This document shows positions 56,522 to 64,000 of a DNA stretch of 64,000 nucleotides, one piece after another. Within the stretch, counting starts at the first letter, position 1. Every line of letters begins with the position of its first letter. The position numbers and the translations under genes were made by a program. This DNA comes from Winogradskyella marina (GTDB taxonomy: Bacteria > Bacteroidota > Bacteroidia > Flavobacteriales > Flavobacteriaceae). The stretch spans positions 62,001 through 126,000 of the forward strand of contig NZ_JADOET010000005.1 in the NCBI RefSeq assembly GCF_015645385.1, read 5' to 3'. The notes below the pieces were generated by a model. The model was not told the origin of the DNA and ran no database searches. It saw nothing but the letters and a program-made list of their open reading frames with translations.

Positions 56522-57946
56522 ATGAAAAAAATATATATACTATTAGGTTCATTACTGTTTATTACAGCATGTTCTACGGATTTAGATCAATCGCCCCCTA
56601 ATATCGCTAGTTCCGATTCATTAACTGATTACGAAGGTGTTTTAAATGCAGCATATTATTACCAATTGGGAAGTGTTACTCCAATGGCAGTAATGGGAGA
56701 GTTTAGAGCAGACAACGCTGTAATGGATGAAGCTCCATATACAGAGTTCGATGAATATGATAATGGTCTAACAGCCATGGAAGATCAATTTTTTGGCCCT
56801 TTTTATACGGCTTTATATAAGTCTATTTTAAGTACAAATTCTGTTATCGAAAATTCCACGAATGAAACGCATATTGGAGAAGCAAAATTTTTAAGAGCTT
56901 TATCTTATTTTAAATTAGTTCAGGTTTTTGGTGATACTACAGTGAACTTATCGTCTTCACCAAGTCTTGAAGATACGTCTATCCTTGTAAGAACGCCTGC
57001 AAATGAGGTGTACAATGATGTTATTATACCAGATCTATTGGATGCAATAGCTGCTTTAGATGCTTCTATTGTAGATGGTAGAGCGTCAAAATATGCTGCG
57101 CAAGGCTTATTAGGTAAGGTTTATGTTACTATGGGTGATTTTATCAGTGCAGAACCACATTTAGAAGCTGTTGTTAACGGAGCTGCTGGTGCAGGCATTA
57201 GTTTAAAAGCTAATTACAATGAGATTTTTGGTGCTGTAAATGAGGTAGAAAATTCAGAAATTATTTTCGCTACTCAAATTTCAAGTTCTATTATAGATGA
57301 ATATTCACCAGCTACCGATTTTTGGAACTGGTATGTGGGAGATGATCCAAAAGCCGACCTTCCTGTTGATCCCGATTTAATTGCTGCTTTTGAAGCTGTT
57401 GCAGGAGAGATTACAAATCCTACTTCAGATCCTTTACGACCAGATGGTGGTGATTTAAGAAGGAGAACTATTATTAAGACTAATGAAGTATTAGGTATTG
57501 ACCCTGTTACAGAAGAAGAAATCGTTGTTGCAGAAGAAGAAGTTTTAACCATTTCAAAATTTCCGAAAGAAGGTGGCCTAGGTGCTGAGCACGATTGGAT
57601 AGAATTAAGATTAGCAGATATTATATTATTATATGCAGAGACATTAAATGAAAATGGTGCTCCTGCTTCAACAGTATTGCCATTATTAGACGATATTAGA
57701 ACAAGGGCTGGCTTAAATAGTTTAACAGGAACACAAACGACACAGGCCGGAGTAAGACAAGCTATTTTAGATGAAAGAAGATTAGAGTTAGCTTTCGAAG
57801 GACAGAGATGGTTTGATTTAGTGAGAACAGGAACCGTAGATGCTGAAATGGGATTAACAATTAATAGTGATTACTATTTATTTCCTGTGCCAGTTTCAGA
57901 AGTATTGGCTACTCGTGGAGTTATTACTCAGAATTCAGGATATTAA
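56522..57946 (+). CDS. susD: SusD/RagB-type glycan-binding lipoprotein
   Basis: A 474-residue surface lipoprotein (MKKIYILLGSLLFITACSTD, Cys17) that closes the SusC barrel and captures the glycan. TPR-type helices in the first half (KFLRALSYFKLVQVFGD near 125), and the C-terminal SusD block with RLADIILLYAETLNENGAP and LDERRLELAFEGQRWFDLVRTG. No SusE/F-like or PKD-type surface binder follows, so this is a minimal SusCD pair. Confidence 0.95.
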   Translation: MKKIYILLGSLLFITACSTDLDQSPPNIASSDSLTDYEGVLNAAYYYQLGSVTPMAVMGEFRADNAVMDEAPYTEFDEYDNGLTAMEDQFFGPFYTALYKSILSTNSVIENSTNETHIGEAKFLRALSYFKLVQVFGDTTVNLSSSPSLEDTSILVRTPANEVYNDVIIPDLLDAIAALDASIVDGRASKYAAQGLLGKVYVTMGDFISAEPHLEAVVNGAAGAGISLKANYNEIFGAVNEVENSEIIFATQISSSIIDEYSPATDFWNWYVGDDPKADLPVDPDLIAAFEAVAGEITNPTSDPLRPDGGDLRRRTIIKTNEVLGIDPVTEEEIVVAEEEVLTISKFPKEGGLGAEHDWIELRLADIILLYAETLNENGAPASTVLPLLDDIRTRAGLNSLTGTQTTQAGVRQAILDERRLELAFEGQRWFDLVRTGTVDAEMGLTINSDYYLFPVPVSEVLATRGVITQNSGY

Positions 57947-57956
57947 TATATAATAG

Positions 57957-58022
57957 ATTTCTTTCTTTGTAGATAATTTGAGTCATTCAAAATTTACAAG
58001 TTGGTTTTACAAAGAAAGAAAT
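57957..58022 (+). terminator. long-loop hairpin after susD
   Basis: Perfect 15-bp arms atttctttctttgta (57957-57971) and tacaaagaaagaaat (58008-58022) with a 36-nt loop, 10 bp after the susD stop. No T-run follows, so it may stabilise the susCD mRNA end. The rest of the gap to 58217 shows nothing recognisable. Confidence 0.55.
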
Positions 58023-58217
58023 TAGCTCTAGGAATTAAGTTTTTCTAAAATATAAAGAAGTCAATTATAATTGAGGGATTATTAGGCTTATTTGAGTTAG
58101 TCGCTTATTGAATTCTATTGGTATTTAGTTGTATAAGTAGAATTCTTTAAGCACTAATATTTGTCTCATATAAACTGGTATTTGTATATTATTTATATAA
58201 CTTTAGCGCTTTAAATC

Positions 58218-58227
58218 TGGTTAACCA
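58218..58227. promoter_or_regulatory. single TGGTWWACCA operator before the gntR gene
   Basis: TGGTTAACCA, 16 bp before the start codon at 58244, downstream of a possible -7 box (TAACTTTAG, 58198-58206). Only one decamer is present here, without a 13-bp partner, suggesting weaker self-control. Confidence 0.6.
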
Positions 58228-58243
58228 ATTTTAAGTTTAAGAT

Positions 58244-58957
58244 ATGAAATTAGAAGTAGCAACAAAAATAGATAGTATTGAGACGCAAAAAACGATTATT
58301 TCTAAAATAGGAGAGCTTATTAATTTAAAAAATCTCGAACCTGGTGATAAGTTACCTTCAGAGCGAATGTTATCTGAAAAATTTGAAGTCACAAGAAGTA
58401 ACGTTAGAAGAGCTATTCAAAAATTAGAGTTTTACGGATTATTAGAATCTATTCCACAAAGTGGAACTTTTGTAGCTAATATTGGTGTGATCGCCATGAA
58501 TGGAATGATAGAGGATATTCTAAAATTAGAGGATCCTAATTTTAAATCTTTAGTTGAGACTAGAATATTATTAGAACTAAAAACGGTCAGACTCGCGTCC
58601 CTCAGAAGAACGGATGAAGATTTAGAACGCATAAAGGAAGCTTTAGATGCCTATGAAAAAAAGGTATTAAAAGGTGAAGACGCAGTTCAAGAAGATTTGT
58701 TATTTCACTTAGCTATAGCTAAAGCTAGTGGAAATAGTTCGCTAAATAATTTTATGTTAATCATTACTCCTGAAATTATTACAAATTTTGAAAAATACCA
58801 CGTTTGTGATAAAAGTTTATCACATCAAGGTATAGAGGAGCATAATTTAATTTTCGATGCCATTAAGAAACAAGATCCTAAATTGGCAAAACAAAAAATG
58901 AAAGATCACTTTAAAGTGTTATATCAATATTGCTATAACATTAAAAAATCACCTTAA
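58244..58957 (+). CDS. FadR-type GntR transcriptional regulator of the alginate locus
   Basis: A 237-residue regulator: winged helix about 15-80 (LEPGDKLPSERMLSEKFEVTRSNVRRAIQKLE) and FCD ligand domain about 95-230 with metal-type residues in LLFHLAIAKASGNSS and HNLIFDAIKKQDPKLAKQKMKDH. The Zobellia alginate system is controlled by a regulator of this family (AusR). The locus holds eight TGGTWWACCA decamers in front of four units including this gene, so it is the likely reader. The effector may be DEH or KDG. It heads unit 4, with MFS and SDR genes behind. Confidence 0.88.
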   Translation: MKLEVATKIDSIETQKTIISKIGELINLKNLEPGDKLPSERMLSEKFEVTRSNVRRAIQKLEFYGLLESIPQSGTFVANIGVIAMNGMIEDILKLEDPNFKSLVETRILLELKTVRLASLRRTDEDLERIKEALDAYEKKVLKGEDAVQEDLLFHLAIAKASGNSSLNNFMLIITPEIITNFEKYHVCDKSLSHQGIEEHNLIFDAIKKQDPKLAKQKMKDHFKVLYQYCYNIKKSP

Positions 58958-58967
58958 TTCAATTTAA

Positions 58968-60284
58968 ATGAAAGAAATAGGTAAAAAAATTAAAAGTTTA
59001 AGATGGTGGGTTATCGGCTTAATTGCATTAGCTACCGTAATCAATTATATTGATAGACAAGCACTGCCTGTGCTTTGGCCTGACATTGCTGAGGATTTAT
59101 ATCCAGAGAAGTCAACATTTGAACGAAAAGAAATATATGGATTAATTTCAGTAATTTTTATTTTTTCCTATGCTTTTGGCCAAGCTATTTTTGGTAAGAT
59201 TTTCGATAAATTAGGAACAAGGATAGGGTTCGCACTTTCCATTGGTTTTTGGTCTATAGCCACAGCATTACATGCCTTCGCTAAGGGAGTGGTAAGTCTT
59301 AGTATTTTTCGTACGTTATTAGGTGTTTCTGAAGCGGGTAACTGGCCAGGTGCTGCAAAAGCAAACGCTGAATGGTTTCCAACAAAAGAACGAGCATTTG
59401 CACAAGGACTTTTTAATTCGGGGGCTGCCATCGGTGGTATTGTTGCCTTTCCTACAATAGGGCTTCTATCGGTTTACTTTCATTGGACATGGATTTTTAT
59501 ATTAATAGGAGCATTAGGGGTATTATGGCTTATTCCTTGGTGGATTCTAGTAAAGTCACCACCTAAAAATCATCCATGGATAACTGATGAAGAACGTGAG
59601 TATATTTTAACAGGTCAAAAGAATCAAGATTTAGATAACGATGGTGAATTTGATGAAGGCTATAATCCGGATACGGGTAAAATGCTTAAGCATAAAGAAA
59701 GTTGGGGGGTAATTATTGCATCTGCAGCTTTAGACCCAATTTGGTGGCTATTTATCTTCTGGATTCCTATTTACTTAAATGAAGTATATGGAATGGATGT
59801 GAAATCTATTGGTTTCTATGCTTGGGTACCTTATGTTGGAGCAATGCTAGGAGCTTGGTTTGGTGGGCTGTTGGCTCAGAATCGCATCAAAGTCGGTTGG
59901 TCAGTAAACAAAACACGTAAGTTTGTAATTACACTTGGTTGTGTAATTATGTTACCTATGTTGTTTGCTATGGCAGACCCAGGAGGACCTACAACAGCGG
60001 TGTTATTTATGGCGGTAATTTTGTTTGGTTTTCAAACCGCTATTGGAAATGTTCAAACCTTACCAAGTGATTTGTTTGGAAGCAAATCCGTAGGTACACT
60101 TTCAGGGTTTGCCGGTACTGCCGCTAAATTAGGAGCAGCTGGATTAACATCACTAGTGCCTTGGTTAACGATGGGTGGTAATTATGCACCAGCATTTATT
60201 ATTGGCGCAACACTAGCGGTAGTAACTGTGTTAAGTGTCTGGGTATTGATACCAAATATTGCACCACTAAAAAAATCAAAATAA
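58968..60284 (+). CDS. MFS transporter of the anion:cation symporter (hexuronate) type
   Basis: A 438-residue inner-membrane carrier with about 12 helices. The N-terminus VINYIDRQALPVLWPDIAED is the ACS/ExuT family signature, and FRTLLGVSEAGNWPGAAKANAEWFP near 110 is the R-x-x-x-G block of the family. It probably imports unsaturated uronate monomers or DEH from the periplasm. A charged loop near 220-240 (DLDNDGEFDEGYNPDTG) joins the two halves. It starts 10 bp after gntR. Confidence 0.92.
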   Translation: MKEIGKKIKSLRWWVIGLIALATVINYIDRQALPVLWPDIAEDLYPEKSTFERKEIYGLISVIFIFSYAFGQAIFGKIFDKLGTRIGFALSIGFWSIATALHAFAKGVVSLSIFRTLLGVSEAGNWPGAAKANAEWFPTKERAFAQGLFNSGAAIGGIVAFPTIGLLSVYFHWTWIFILIGALGVLWLIPWWILVKSPPKNHPWITDEEREYILTGQKNQDLDNDGEFDEGYNPDTGKMLKHKESWGVIIASAALDPIWWLFIFWIPIYLNEVYGMDVKSIGFYAWVPYVGAMLGAWFGGLLAQNRIKVGWSVNKTRKFVITLGCVIMLPMLFAMADPGGPTTAVLFMAVILFGFQTAIGNVQTLPSDLFGSKSVGTLSGFAGTAAKLGAAGLTSLVPWLTMGGNYAPAFIIGATLAVVTVLSVWVLIPNIAPLKKSK

Positions 60285-60335
60285 ATTCAATTGAATACAT
60301 TATAAAAACAAGTATAATTTTAAGATTAAAAACAA

Positions 60336-61097
60336 ATGAGTAACAAAGGAAAAGTAGCAGTTGTAACAGGAGCTACAGGAGGAATAGGTTTTGAAGTAGC
60401 AAAACGATTAGGTAAAGATGGCTATACTGTATTTTTAAATGGTATTAACGATAAAGCAGGTGAAGAAAGAATTAAAGAACTTGCTGCCGAAGGTATTACA
60501 GCAGAGTATTATGGCTTTGATGTTACCAAAGAAGACGACGTAGCGGCGAACATCAAAAAAATTGGTGATAAGCACGGTAAAATTGATGTGCTAGTAAATA
60601 ACGCAGGTGGTTTAGGTGGTAGATCTAGGTTTGAAGATATGACGACTGAATTTTACAGAAATGTAATGGCGCTTAATCTTGATTCAGTATTTTTTGCGTC
60701 AAGAGCAGCAATACCTTACTTAAAGAACGGTGAGCATCCTTCTATAATTAATTATACATCTAACGCGGGTTGGACAGCAGGAGGACCAGGAGCTGGAATC
60801 TATGGTACGTCAAAAGCTGGTGTTCATGCAATTACTAGGGCATTGGCAAAAGATTTAGCTGAATATGGCATTAGAGTAAATGCAGTATCACCGGGTACTA
60901 TTGATACACCTTTCCATGCACAAATCAAGTCAACAAAACCTGAGGTGTTTAAATCTTGGGCAAATAATATTATGCTTGGTAGATTAGGTCAGCCAGAAGA
61001 TGTAGCTGGTGTTATTTCTTTTTTAGCAAGTAAGGATGCATCGTTTATTACGGCAGAGACCATTCAAATTGGAGGTGGACAAGCATTGGGAATTTAA
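60336..61097 (+). CDS. short-chain dehydrogenase/reductase, likely DEH reductase
   Basis: A 253-residue SDR: TGATGGIGFEVA (near 11-22), NNAGG at about 88-92, catalytic YGTSK (near 155-159). It sits after the uronate transporter and ends the unit, the place where flavobacterial DEH reductase genes occur. It should reduce DEH to KDG. The loop after the second strand reads NGIND, which does not settle NADH versus NADPH. About 25-30% identical by eye to the SDR at 49451. Confidence 0.9.
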   Translation: MSNKGKVAVVTGATGGIGFEVAKRLGKDGYTVFLNGINDKAGEERIKELAAEGITAEYYGFDVTKEDDVAANIKKIGDKHGKIDVLVNNAGGLGGRSRFEDMTTEFYRNVMALNLDSVFFASRAAIPYLKNGEHPSIINYTSNAGWTAGGPGAGIYGTSKAGVHAITRALAKDLAEYGIRVNAVSPGTIDTPFHAQIKSTKPEVFKSWANNIMLGRLGQPEDVAGVISFLASKDASFITAETIQIGGGQALGI

Positions 61098-61149
61098 TTT
61101 CAATTAAGGTTTAGTTTAAGTTAAACTTTTGATTTGAATTTTAGCTGAG

Positions 61150-61184
61150 AAAGTGATTAAGCAATGTCTTAATCACTTTTTTTT
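61150..61184 (+). terminator. rho-independent terminator of alginate unit 4
   Basis: Perfect 12-bp arms aaagtgattaag (61150-61161) and cttaatcacttt (61168-61179), 6-nt loop, then T-run. Confidence 0.92.
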
Positions 61185-61297
61185 TGCTCTAATTGTTATC
61201 GGTTTGTTCGTTATTTAGAATGAAATTTCCACTATAAGCTTTAGGGTTGAATTGAAACGCGAAGTGGTTTATTAACTTTTAGGGAAGTTCAATTTAA

Positions 61298-62317
61298 TTA
61301 TTTCGAGGAATCTCTAACAATCAATTCTGCATCTAAGATGATTTTATTCAAACTTTGTTTTACGTCATCTTTAGCCGCATAATCTAGAAATGTGTTTGCT
61401 GCAATACGACCAATATCTTTACTATGTTGATCTATACTAGTCATAGACGGGCTTACTAAAGATGTAAAAGGTTCGTTACCAAAACCGACCAACCGTATGT
61501 CGTTAGGAACATTTATTCTATTCTCATTTAACACTTGTAATGCACCCAGAGCAGCATAATCACTTGCGGCATAAATTGCATCAGGTCTATCTTTCAATTT
61601 TAGAAGTTTTTCCATTTTTAATCTGCCATCCTCAAGCGTAAGAGCACTTTCTACAATAAGACTATCATCAATAGGAAGTTTATTTTTCTTCAAAGCATCA
61701 ACATATCCTCTAATTCTGTTGTTAAAGATTCGCGTTCGCCTATAGCCTCCAATATGCGCAATGCGCTTACAGCCTTTTTCAACCAAATGTTCAACGATAA
61801 CATGACTACTGTCATAATCATTAATACCAACGTAATCTACATTAAGATCATTTTCACCACGATCAAATAGTATAAGCGGGATGCCGTTTGATTTTATTTT
61901 CTCGTAATGTGATAAATCAACAGTTTCATTTGCCATTGAAGCTATAATGCCATCCACTTGAGTGTATAAAAGCGTATCAATATTCTTACATTCTTTTTCA
62001 AAAGATTCATTAGATTGTGTAATGATAATGTTGTAGCCAGCTTTATTAAGAACAGCCTCCATATTTTCGAGAACGGAAGAAAAGAAATTACTATTAGTCC
62101 GTGGTACAATAACCCCAACCAAATTGCTTTTCCCTTTTCTTAAAGCGCTGGCCAAATGATTGGGTTGATAATTAAGTTCTTTTGCAACACGTTTAACGGC
62201 CTCTTTTGTTCTGTCACTAATGCGGGAATCATCATGCATTGCTTTAGAAACTGCTGCAGGAGAAATATTTAGCTTTACAGCAATGTCTTTTAGTGTTGTT
62301 CTTTTTTTATTCGCCAA
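61298..62317 (-). CDS. LacI-family transcriptional regulator
   Basis: A 339-residue repressor: HTH at 6-28 (TTLKDIAVKLNISPAAVSKAMHDD), hinge ELNYQPNHLASALRKG with the minor-groove helix, then a periplasmic-binding-protein-like domain (about 60-335; VVRPRT-type strand LVGVIVPRTNSN). It faces kdgK and eda, so it probably controls them in response to KDG or KDPG. Two matching palindromes lie in the gap. Its own promoter overlaps one of them. Confidence 0.92.
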   Translation of the reverse strand: MANKKRTTLKDIAVKLNISPAAVSKAMHDDSRISDRTKEAVKRVAKELNYQPNHLASALRKGKSNLVGVIVPRTNSNFFSSVLENMEAVLNKAGYNIIITQSNESFEKECKNIDTLLYTQVDGIIASMANETVDLSHYEKIKSNGIPLILFDRGENDLNVDYVGINDYDSSHVIVEHLVEKGCKRIAHIGGYRRTRIFNNRIRGYVDALKKNKLPIDDSLIVESALTLEDGRLKMEKLLKLKDRPDAIYAASDYAALGALQVLNENRINVPNDIRLVGFGNEPFTSLVSPSMTSIDQHSKDIGRIAANTFLDYAAKDDVKQSLNKIILDAELIVRDSSK

Positions 62318-62328
62318 GTTTTTATATA

Positions 62329-62377
62329 TTTGCTTAATCGATTAAGCAAATATAGCATTTTAACAATAAAAATCAAA
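62329..62377 (-). promoter_or_regulatory. lacI promoter with overlapping operator
   Basis: On the minus strand TTTG (62377-62374), 19 nt, TATATTTG (62354-62347) is an exact promoter. The perfect palindrome tttgcttaatc/gattaagcaaa (62329-62350) overlaps the -7 box and transcription start, so LacI should repress itself. Confidence 0.75.
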
Positions 62378-62408
62378 TCATGTACGTTTTGATTTATTTT
62401 TAAACCAA

Positions 62409-62428
62409 TTGCTTAATCGATTAACTAA
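62409..62428 (+). promoter_or_regulatory. second LacI-type operator, before kdgK
   Basis: ttgcttaatcgattaacta keeps the core TTAATCGATTAA and the left arm of the first operator. Its centre is 79 bp from the first one and 45 bp from the kdgK start. Confidence 0.7.
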
Positions 62429-62463
62429 AAATGATAATTTAACTAAATAAACAAATATTCAGG

Positions 62464-63510
62464 ATGAAAAAAGTGGTCACTTTTGGAGAAATTATGCTAA
62501 GATTAGCACCTCAAGGTTTTTTAAGATTTTCGCAAGCTAATAATTTTGACGCCATCTATGGAGGTGGAGAATCTAACGTAGCTGTATCATTGGCAAATTA
62601 CGGTGTACCAGTTGATTTCGTAACGCGTTTACCTAAAAATGATATTGGTGAATGTGCTATGATGGAAATGCGAAAAAGAGGAGTAGGCGTTGATAAAATT
62701 ATCTATGGTGGAGACCGTTTAGGAATTTATTTCTTAGAAACAGGTGCCGTAAGTAGAGGTTCTAAAGTAGTTTATGATAGAGCACATTCTGCTATTTCTG
62801 AAATTGAACCAGGCATGGTAAATTGGAAAGACGTTTTTAAAGATGTTGCTTGGTTTCATTGGACTGGTATTACTCCTGCAATTTCTCAAGGTGCAGCAGA
62901 CGCCTGTTTAGAAGCTGTAAAAGTAGCTAGTGAAATGGGTGTTACTATCTCTACAGATCTTAATTATAGAGCTAAACTTTGGACGTTTTGTGATGATGCA
63001 CATAGAGAAAAAATAATGAGTGAATTAACATCGTATTGTGATGTTGTTTTAGGAAATGAAGAAGATGCTGAAAAACATTTTGGAATTCATCCTGAAGGTT
63101 TAGACGTTCATAAACATGGACACGATGTAAAAGCGGAAGCATTTTTATCGGTGTGTAAGCAAATGATGGAAAAATTCCCTAGAGCTAAAAAAGTGATTAC
63201 AACACTAAGAGGATCTATTTCTGCATCTCATAATACCTGGGCAGGAGTTTTATATGATGGTAAAAAAATGTATGAAACACGTCAGTACCAAATTACAGAT
63301 ATCGTAGATCGTGTTGGTGGAGGTGATTCATTTATGGGTGGATTAATCTACGGATTATTAAAATATCCTGAAGATGATCAAAATGCATTAGATTTTGCCG
63401 TTGCAGCATCTTGTTTAAAACACACTATAAAAGGTGATGCTAACTTAGTTACCGTTTCTGAAGTAGAAAAATTAATGGGAGGCGATGCCTCTGGTAGAGT
63501 AGCAAGGTAA
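62464..63510 (+). CDS. kdgK: 2-dehydro-3-deoxygluconokinase (PfkB family)
   Basis: It phosphorylates KDG to KDPG. 348 residues, in the family range. The N-terminal GGGESNVAVSLANYG motif (sugar-binding Gly-Gly) and the C-terminal DRVGGGDSFMGGLIYG PfkB signature with the catalytic Asp are intact. Followed by eda after 95 bp, so the last two steps of alginate catabolism are together. Probably repressed by the divergent LacI protein. Confidence 0.94.
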   Translation: MKKVVTFGEIMLRLAPQGFLRFSQANNFDAIYGGGESNVAVSLANYGVPVDFVTRLPKNDIGECAMMEMRKRGVGVDKIIYGGDRLGIYFLETGAVSRGSKVVYDRAHSAISEIEPGMVNWKDVFKDVAWFHWTGITPAISQGAADACLEAVKVASEMGVTISTDLNYRAKLWTFCDDAHREKIMSELTSYCDVVLGNEEDAEKHFGIHPEGLDVHKHGHDVKAEAFLSVCKQMMEKFPRAKKVITTLRGSISASHNTWAGVLYDGKKMYETRQYQITDIVDRVGGGDSFMGGLIYGLLKYPEDDQNALDFAVAASCLKHTIKGDANLVTVSEVEKLMGGDASGRVAR

Positions 63511-63605
63511 ATTCATGAAAAGTTTACGGTCGTAATACACAGTACCAAAACGTTACTGAAAAAGTAGCTGAATACATACACTACAAAACGAATAAACATA
63601 TAAAA

Positions 63606-64000
63606 ATGGCAAATTATACAAGAATAGAAGTAGCAAATGTTATGAAACAAACCGGAATGGTTCCATTGTTTTATAACGCGGATATAGAGATAAGTAAAAA
63701 AGTAATTAAAGCAACTTACGATGGTGGAGCGCGTTTGTTAGAGTTTACAGCACGTGGAGATTTCGCTCACGAAGTTTTCGGAGAGCTAAACAAATGGGTT
63801 CTTAAAGAATTACCAGGAATGATTATGGGAGTTGGTTCTGTAACAGATGCTGCGTCTGCTTCACGTTTTATGGCTTTAGGGGCTAACTTTATCGTAACTC
63901 CAGTGTTAAGAGAAGACATCGCCATTGTTTGTAATAGACGTAAAGTAGCTTGGTCTCCAGGATGTGGCTCATTGACTGAAATATGTAGAGCAGAGGAATT
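63606..64000 (+). CDS. eda: KDPG/KHG aldolase, N-terminal part (3' end outside window)
   Basis: About 131 residues are visible from the ATG at 63606. The MANYTRIEVANVMKQTGMVPLF start, LLEFTARGDFAHEVF (active-site Glu near 46) and IMGVGSVTDAASASRFMALGANFIVTPVL match class I KDPG aldolase; the Schiff-base Lys region is not yet clearly reached and lies at or beyond the edge. It splits KDPG to pyruvate and glyceraldehyde-3-phosphate. The gene is on the same transcript as kdgK. Confidence 0.92.
   Translation, partial: MANYTRIEVANVMKQTGMVPLFYNADIEISKKVIKATYDGGARLLEFTARGDFAHEVFGELNKWVLKELPGMIMGVGSVTDAASASRFMALGANFIVTPVLREDIAIVCNRRKVAWSPGCGSLTEICRAEE

Noticed and set aside
41296-64000. Alginate locus as a recent mobile island
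   Set aside because: No integrase, transposase or att-like repeats at its ends were found. A tRNA-Leu lies 2 kb to the left, but its 3' end is not repeated near the locus as far as I can see.

Overview
The window is about 64 kb of AT-rich DNA from a marine member of the Flavobacteriaceae (Bacteroidota). The evidence is SusC/SusD-type outer membrane transport, a type IX secretion sorting domain, many lipoproteins, promoters of the Bacteroidota form (TTTG, about 18 nt, TAnnTTTG), an atpD-atpC pair apart from other ATP synthase genes, and gene neighbourhoods typical of this family (DUF4270-glmS; ileS-dksA-like-lspA). The genus cannot be fixed from the sequence alone. The window starts inside a DUF4270 gene and ends inside a KDPG aldolase gene.

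Left part (1-41.3 kb) is mostly core genome. It holds glmS; a TonB receptor with an SGNH-type lipoprotein; atpDC; an SOS-like mutagenesis cluster (LexA/S24-type repressor facing a DnaE2-type polymerase and a DinB-type Y-family polymerase); a RelE/ParE-type toxin-antitoxin pair; a five-gene minus-strand unit of three DUF2975-like membrane paralogues, a small Cro/C1-type regulator and an M61 peptidase; and a MocR-type regulator that has lost the expected PLP lysine, facing a TonB receptor. Then come ileS (with a rearranged GxHH signature), a DksA-like gene, lspA, 5-formyl-THF cyclo-ligase, a coupled RimB-like/RimK-like/aspartoacylase-like set, uvrC, a patatin-barrel protein, rplY, prs, a tRNA-Leu(CAA) and a CotH-family secreted protein. 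Several dispersed palindromic repeats lie in the gaps here.

Right part (41.5-64 kb) is a complete alginate utilization locus. Unit 1 encodes a PL6 lyase, a PL7 lyase, a gluconokinase/6-phosphogluconate dehydrogenase fusion, an Nramp-fold transporter lacking the metal-binding motifs, a second PL7 lyase and an SDR. Unit 2 encodes a PL17 oligoalginate lyase and a KdgF-like cupin. Unit 3 is SusC-SusD. Unit 4 is a FadR-type GntR regulator, an MFS hexuronate-type transporter and a second SDR (likely DEH reductase). Unit 5 is a LacI regulator facing kdgK and eda. Together these cut alginate outside and in the periplasm, import it, reduce the unsaturated monomer DEH to KDG, phosphorylate it to KDPG and split it to pyruvate and glyceraldehyde-3-phosphate.

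Regulation can be read from the DNA. A decamer TGGTWWACCA occurs in front of units 1 to 4, as pairs or a triplet with an exact 13-bp period, on top of or just after the -7 boxes; the GntR protein is its likely reader. Two palindromes centred on TTAATCGATTAA flank the lacI-kdgK gap. The least explained parts are the GntK-Gnd fusion, the Nramp-like transporter without metal ligands, the MocR protein with Gln in place of Lys, and the triplet DUF2975 cluster with its TTATCG palindrome.
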